From Planctomycetaceae bacterium (GTDB taxonomy: Bacteria > Planctomycetota > Planctomycetia > Pirellulales > Lacipirellulaceae), in contig PABB01000015.1 in the NCBI GenBank assembly GCA_002702655.1, positions 62,001 to 126,000 on the forward strand: DNA of 64,000 nucleotides, written 5' to 3'. A program made the position numbers and the translations under genes. Within the stretch, counting starts at the first letter, position 1, and each line of letters starts with the position of its first letter. This document shows, one piece after another, positions 60,174-64,000 of the stretch. The notes beneath the pieces are model-generated. The model did no database searches. It saw only the letters and a list, made by a program, of their open reading frames with translations, and had not been told where the DNA came from.

Positions 60174-61505
60174 TCAGTCCTCGAACGCCGAACGCTTCGA
60201 CAGGTTCACCAGGAACACGCCGCTGAAGACGTCCTTCGACGGCAACTCCACGGCCGAGCTGGTGTAACCGACCTTGGCGTACACGTCGGGCGTCTCGCCT
60301 TCGGGGACCGGGAAGCCCGGGTTCAGGAACTTGTCGCCGTCGGAGTCGCTGAACCGACGCACGCTGCCGTCGGCGAACAGCAGGTTCACGAACGCCTGGT
60401 CGCTGCCGCCATGCACGGCGAACCAGTCGCGGGTGTCCTGCAGGTACAGTTCGTTCGCGCCGGGACCGTTGGGCTGCCAGGCGCCGCCTTCCAGTTCCTG
60501 AGCGACCTGCGCGCTGAGGTCCGTGCCAGTCGGGATCAGACGCACGGCCTTGCCGCTGCTGTCGTAGTAAGCCGGGCCGTCGTTGAAGGCTTCGGTCAGC
60601 AGTTCGTTGGCCTGGACGAAGGTTTCCGTCTCGGCGCTGCCGTTGGCGAACGGATCGGGGTTGCTGGTGCCCAGCAGGTTGGGACCGTAGCCGATCGTTT
60701 GCGCCAGCAGGGCTTCGTCGATGTCGCCCGGGGCGGCGTCGCCCAGCAGGGCCACGCGCGACGACACGACCGGGCCGCTCTCGACCATCCGCAAGGTCAG
60801 CGGACCCTGGGTGCCGGCGAGGCCTTTCATGCCATTGGGGCTCGAAATGATCGCAGCGGGCGAGACGCTGTCGTCAAACTCGAACTTCGGCGCGCTGCGG
60901 ACAAAGTGCCAGCCGGCAGCGTAATTCGTGTTGTAACCGCGAGCGAAGAACGCGCGGGCGACGAACGCCGCCCGTTCGGGGGTGCTGGTGGCGGTGCCGC
61001 CGAACCCGGGCGAACCGGCCGGCGAACCGTTCCACGAATCGGAACCGCACAGGCCTTCCGACAGGCGGGTGGCGTCGACGCCGTCTCGGCCGTCGGTCGT
61101 GTCACGGCCGAGCAAGTCGTTGGTCTTCTCGGAGGCCCGCAGCGGGTTGGTCGGGCACAGCATCTGCTGGGGATTGGCGGCGCCGGTGTTCACCAGGTCG
61201 GCGACCCAGCCGTACTTGTCCCAGGCCCCATCGCGACGGAAGTCCGCGGCACCCGTGCACATACGGCCGTTGGGATCGCGCTCGGCGAACATGTGAAAGC
61301 CAATGCCGAACTGCCGCAGGTTGTTCATGCAGGCATTGGCCCGCGAGGCCTCGCGAGCACGGGAAATGGCCGGCAGCAGCAGGGCGACCAGCACGCCGAT
61401 GATGGCAATCACCACCAGCAGTTCGACAAGGGTAAAACCGGGGCGTTCCGCGGAACGCCGGGCGGTCTTCCGTTGCTTCCGGCAACGAATCTCAGTTAAA
61501 CTCAT
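60174..61505 (-). CDS. DUF1559 pseudopilin-like protein
   Basis: 443 residues; the ATG follows AAAGGACC ~6 bases upstream. A basic leader ([17 protein letters not shown]) precedes [20 protein letters not shown] and [20 protein letters not shown]. The globular part has [12 protein letters not shown] and a C-terminal [12 protein letters not shown], so the DG is kept but the His of the usual H-x9-DG motif is displaced (four extra residues). The predicted product is longer than its neighbours, with an acidic C-terminus (KRSAFED). It is preceded on the same strand by another DUF1559 gene, with a 333-base gap, and they look like diverged tandem copies. Confidence 0.93.
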   Translation of the reverse strand: MSLTEIRCRKQRKTARRSAERPGFTLVELLVVIAIIGVLVALLLPAISRAREASRANACMNNLRQFGIGFHMFAERDPNGRMCTGAADFRRDGAWDKYGWVADLVNTGAANPQQMLCPTNPLRASEKTNDLLGRDTTDGRDGVDATRLSEGLCGSDSWNGSPAGSPGFGGTATSTPERAAFVARAFFARGYNTNYAAGWHFVRSAPKFEFDDSVSPAAIISSPNGMKGLAGTQGPLTLRMVESGPVVSSRVALLGDAAPGDIDEALLAQTIGYGPNLLGTSNPDPFANGSAETETFVQANELLTEAFNDGPAYYDSSGKAVRLIPTGTDLSAQVAQELEGGAWQPNGPGANELYLQDTRDWFAVHGGSDQAFVNLLFADGSVRRFSDSDGDKFLNPGFPVPEGETPDVYAKVGYTSSAVELPSKDVFSGVFLVNLSKRSAFED

Positions 61506-61837
61506 AATGTGGTCCTTTACCGGGCCGCTCCGGGTGCGGCCGTCTTGATGAAACGAATTGGGTAGGAAGACGAAACGAGCGTGGCGCCTGTGGGCGCCTG
61601 CAGGTTGCCGCGGCTGTCATTGAGCCGATCGCCGCGGCGGCATGTTGACTTGCCAAGTCCGTGATTCAGGGCGACGCACCCTCCTTTTTTTTTGTGATTT
61701 CATCGCGGCCTGCCGGAGCGCGTCCGCGGTTGTTCGGTATCCGCCAAGATGGCATCGGTCTTCGGACGCTTCGAGGCGTCCTCTCTGTGGCTTGGCGTCG
61801 TCTCCACAAGGCGACGGGCGACGGGGCGACCCGCGCG
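61506..61837. other. Intergenic region between two DUF1559 genes
   Basis: About 330 bases with no gene. It contains the palindrome GGCGCC-TGTG-GGCGCC (61583-61598) and a plus-strand run of ten T (61687-61696). The T-run has the wrong polarity to end minus-strand transcription. Confidence 0.45.
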
Positions 61838-63022
61838 TCATAGTCCGCGCAGCGCTGCTTTGCTGAACAATTTCGAGTTCTTGTACTCGATCTCGTCGCT
61901 GGCGAAGCCGCCGCCGCTGGTCGCCAAAAAGCCGTTGTTGATGAGCCCGTCGTCGTTGGAATCGTCCAACGGCTGGACGCTCCCATCGGCCATCAGCACG
62001 TTGCACACGCCGCGGTGCACGGGGCTGAATCCGCGATAGTCCTGCCGGACCCGCTTGGTCCACGCGGCCCACCAGCCGTCGGAGCCTTCGCGCTTCGTGC
62101 CGTCAGGGAACTCGGGGTGACTCATGTCCTTGACCAACACCGGACCGCGCGTGAATGACCCGGTGGTTGGCGTCCCGGCCGCCAAGTCGCCGACGTTCAT
62201 CGACAACGTGCCGGCCAACGCCCCGTCGCCCAACAGCGGCACGATGCTCGCGGGCGTCCGGGACGCGTCGACCACGCGCAGACTCAGCGCGCCTTGCGAC
62301 GCTTCGCGAAGTTTGTAGTCAGCGGGGCATTCGGGCTTGTCACTCTTGAGATTGCCGCTCTTGTCCAATCGCGGCCCGCCGCGCACCAGCAGCCAACTTG
62401 CGGTGAAGTTGGTGTTGTAGAACTTCTCCAGCAGATGATCCGCAACGACCTGCAAGCGTTCGGGGCTGCCGGGCGCCAGGTTCTCTTCGAGGATCTTCCG
62501 GCATGGATTGATGATCGGCTCGCCGTCGGGGGCGACCGACGGCGGGCTGCCCAGCGGCTCGATGCACGCACTGAAGTCGGACCGCTGCAGCGACAGGACC
62601 TGATTGACGGTCTCGGCCGCTTGCGCCGGATTGCTCGGGCAGCGGATTTCGCTCACCGGGATCGTTTGCCGGACGCAGTCGGCCACCCAGCCGAAGTCGA
62701 CGACCGAACCTTCGTGCTTCCAGTCGAAGGCGCCGCTGCAAAGTCGTCCCTGATGGTGGTCGGCATGAGCCTGCATGCCCACGCCAATCTGTCGCAGATT
62801 GTTCGCACAGGCCGTGCGACGGCTCGATTCGCGCGCCATGTTCAAGGCCGGCGTGAGCAGGCCAATCAGCACCCCGATGATGGAAATCACCACCAAAAGC
62901 TCCACCAACGTGAAGCCGGGTTGCGTGCAGCAGAAGTATGGGCCTGAAAGGAATCGTTCCTTCGGGCGCAGTAGGCAGCGGGGCGTGTCTAGAACGTTAG
63001 CGCCATCGTGGCGACCACCCAT
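61838..63022 (-). CDS. DUF1559 pseudopilin-like protein
   Basis: 394 residues from the ATG at 63022, which has GGAGA ~10 bases upstream and gives a 36-residue leader before the prepilin site (CCTQPG then [20 protein letters not shown]). [20 protein letters not shown] is standard. The C-terminal motif [12 protein letters not shown] is a clean H-x9-DG. The long leader with two adjacent cysteines directly before the cleavage site is unusual, as most members have short basic leaders. It shares [14 protein letters not shown] with [14 protein letters not shown] of the next gene, which marks the two as a tandem duplication. Tandem 11-base direct repeats lie upstream and may control it. Confidence 0.9.
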   Translation of the reverse strand: MGGRHDGANVLDTPRCLLRPKERFLSGPYFCCTQPGFTLVELLVVISIIGVLIGLLTPALNMARESSRRTACANNLRQIGVGMQAHADHHQGRLCSGAFDWKHEGSVVDFGWVADCVRQTIPVSEIRCPSNPAQAAETVNQVLSLQRSDFSACIEPLGSPPSVAPDGEPIINPCRKILEENLAPGSPERLQVVADHLLEKFYNTNFTASWLLVRGGPRLDKSGNLKSDKPECPADYKLREASQGALSLRVVDASRTPASIVPLLGDGALAGTLSMNVGDLAAGTPTTGSFTRGPVLVKDMSHPEFPDGTKREGSDGWWAAWTKRVRQDYRGFSPVHRGVCNVLMADGSVQPLDDSNDDGLINNGFLATSGGGFASDEIEYKNSKLFSKAALRGL

Positions 63023-63153
63023 TCTCGTATTCTCCGTGGTCAGGCCGCCCGCCGTCCGCGGGCGCCTCGGCCCCGCTGGCAGCGGTTCGTTCGGATTGGC
63101 AAGTGTTTTCTTGCGACTCGTGTTCCGTTCGGACGCGGAGTGTAGGGAGGCGC

Positions 63154-63215
63154 CGTGAAGAGACGGTGAAGAAATGAGACTCGAATGCGCAAATAGGTAT
63201 GAAGTTTCGGTGAAG
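63154..63215 (-). promoter_or_regulatory. Pho-box-like direct repeats with 11-base period
   Basis: On the minus strand CTTCACC (63215-63209) and CTTCATA (63204-63198) are 11 bases apart, and CTTCACC (63171-63165) and CTTCACG (63160-63154) are also 11 bases apart. The two pairs are themselves 44 bases (4 x 11) apart, so all four lie on one face of the helix. The layout is that of PhoB/OmpR-type operators (7-bp half-sites with 4-bp spacers). It lies 130-190 bases before the DUF1559 start in the 347-bp divergent region shared with the nucleotidyltransferase gene. Confidence 0.5.
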
Positions 63216-63369
63216 GGACGCGCGGACTCGAAAAATGTCGAATCGCCGTGCCGTCGCCCAAGTACGGGGAGCGGGACGAACTGGAGCGCCACGCCGCCGC
63301 AATTGGTGTAGGCTGCCCAGAGTGGAGAGTTGGTTCGCTCATGCCGGACGGTCCGTTGATCGTGAAACC

Positions 63370-63972
63370 ATGCGCCAGTTTCAGTCCTTTGCGATCGTTC
63401 CCGGGGCCGGGCGAAGTCGGCGGATGGGCCAGTCGAAATTACTGCTGCGGGTCAAGGGTCGCCTGTTGATTGACACGGTTCTCGAGGCGTGGATCGACAG
63501 CGCAATCACGCACACGATCGTCGTGGTGCGCGCCGACGACGCGCCGCTGATCAAGCAGTGTCGGCAGCACGCAGTTCAGGTCGTCGAGGCCGATCCGCCG
63601 CCGCGCGAGATGCGCGACTCGATCGAAATTGGGCTTCAGGAGGTCGCACGGCAATTCGCGCCTCGCGCGCACGACGCCTGGATTGTCGCGCCGGCAGACT
63701 TGCCCGGTCTGACCCCAGCTGCGGTCGACGAGGTCGTCAGCCGCTACGATCCTGCAACGCCGCGGATCGTCATCCCCTGCCAAGGCGGCCGGCAGGGCCA
63801 CCCCGTCTTGCTCCCGTGGCGTGCAGCGGCTTTGTTTCTGGACGCCAGCGATGCTGGCGGATTGGATCGCTTTCTGGCCGCACAGCCGGTCGAGCGACTG
63901 GACGCGTTCGAATCGCCGGCCGCCCTGGTGCAGGCCGACCTCGACACGCCGGAGGACTTGCGCCGCTTGTGA
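63370..63972 (+). CDS. Nucleotidyltransferase of the MobA/MocA type
   Basis: 200 residues from the ATG at 63370. The N-terminus [20 protein letters not shown] is the nucleotide-binding signature (GxGxSxRMGxxK) of the MobA-like NTP-transferase family, and [16 protein letters not shown] supplies the metal/nucleotide Asp. [10 protein letters not shown] and [11 protein letters not shown] near the end match molybdopterin cytidylyl- or guanylyltransferases of the MocA/MobA type, which attach CMP or GMP to the molybdenum cofactor. The normal LAAG is VPGAG here. No molybdoenzyme gene is in the window, so the exact cofactor is uncertain. The window ends 28 bases after the stop. Confidence 0.88.
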   Translation: MRQFQSFAIVPGAGRSRRMGQSKLLLRVKGRLLIDTVLEAWIDSAITHTIVVVRADDAPLIKQCRQHAVQVVEADPPPREMRDSIEIGLQEVARQFAPRAHDAWIVAPADLPGLTPAAVDEVVSRYDPATPRIVIPCQGGRQGHPVLLPWRAAALFLDASDAGGLDRFLAAQPVERLDAFESPAALVQADLDTPEDLRRL

Positions 63973-64000
63973 GACGACATACCGGAGCGAACGGCGGTGA

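Noticed and set aside
61680-61700. Run of ten T as a terminator
   Set aside because: The flanking genes are both on the minus strand, where the run is poly-A, and no stem precedes it on the plus strand with an upstream gene.

Overview
The window is GC-rich and gene-dense and has the hallmarks of a planctomycete, most likely of the Pirellulales type. It holds about ten secreted proteins ending in a PEP-CTERM sorting signal (a VPEP motif, one hydrophobic helix, then an Arg-rich tail), several with dockerin-like Asp/Asn-rich repeats. Four or five DUF1559 pseudopilin-like proteins carry [17 protein letters not shown]-termini. There are also a DUF1573 protein, a LEPR-XLL-like N-terminus, a BBP7/Lpg1974-like outer-membrane protein and many short palindromic intergenic repeats. 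No exosortase, rRNA, transposase, integrase, phage gene or CRISPR array was seen. The only RNA gene found is a tRNA-Glu(CUC).

Region 1 (1-16.7 kb) reads as a peptidoglycan breakdown and salvage locus. On the minus strand, in transcription order, lie a GHL10-type secreted glycosidase, an AmpG-like permease with a 200-residue extracytoplasmic insert, a NagZ-type beta-N-acetylglucosaminidase, a DUF1611/DgcN protein, an L-Ala-D/L-Glu epimerase/DgcA-like enolase-superfamily enzyme and a giant four-domain protein (beta-lactamase-like, PG-binding, DD-carboxypeptidase, M19 dipeptidase). Divergent to these are a secreted GH25 lysozyme with a PEP-CTERM anchor and a NagB/PIG-L fusion. Together they could take a wall polymer to GlcN-6-P, amino acids and L-glutamate.

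Region 2 (16.8-27.5 kb) is mostly housekeeping: archaeal-type phosphoglycerate mutase, glucose-6-phosphate isomerase, a UPF0173 metal hydrolase, a Rieske ferredoxin, a MazG-like protein, a large membrane protein followed by an ABC ATPase, the tRNA-Glu and a GH13 glycosidase.

Region 3 (27.6-45.3 kb) is dominated by exported proteins. It has the outer-membrane protein, a PEP-CTERM metalloprotease, paralogous PEP-CTERM proteins (one open frame carries two complete PEP-CTERM proteins end to end), DUF1559 proteins, an M14 carboxypeptidase and a gamma-glutamyltransferase.

Region 4 (45.5-52.2 kb) is a compact candidate signalling or metal-stress module. It consists of a Gln-rich DUF2202 ferritin-like protein, a secreted Gly/Arg-rich protein, a sensor kinase with an NtrC-type regulator, and a DUF4405 membrane protein with a Gly/Arg-rich tail. 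The kinase's sensory loop shares a motif with the secreted protein.

Region 5 (52.2-64 kb) has another PEP-CTERM protein, an operon of DUF1573 lipoprotein, an apparently circularly permuted PilM-like protein with zinc ribbons and a DUF1559-like lipoprotein, two more DUF1559 proteins, and a MobA/MocA-type nucleotidyltransferase.
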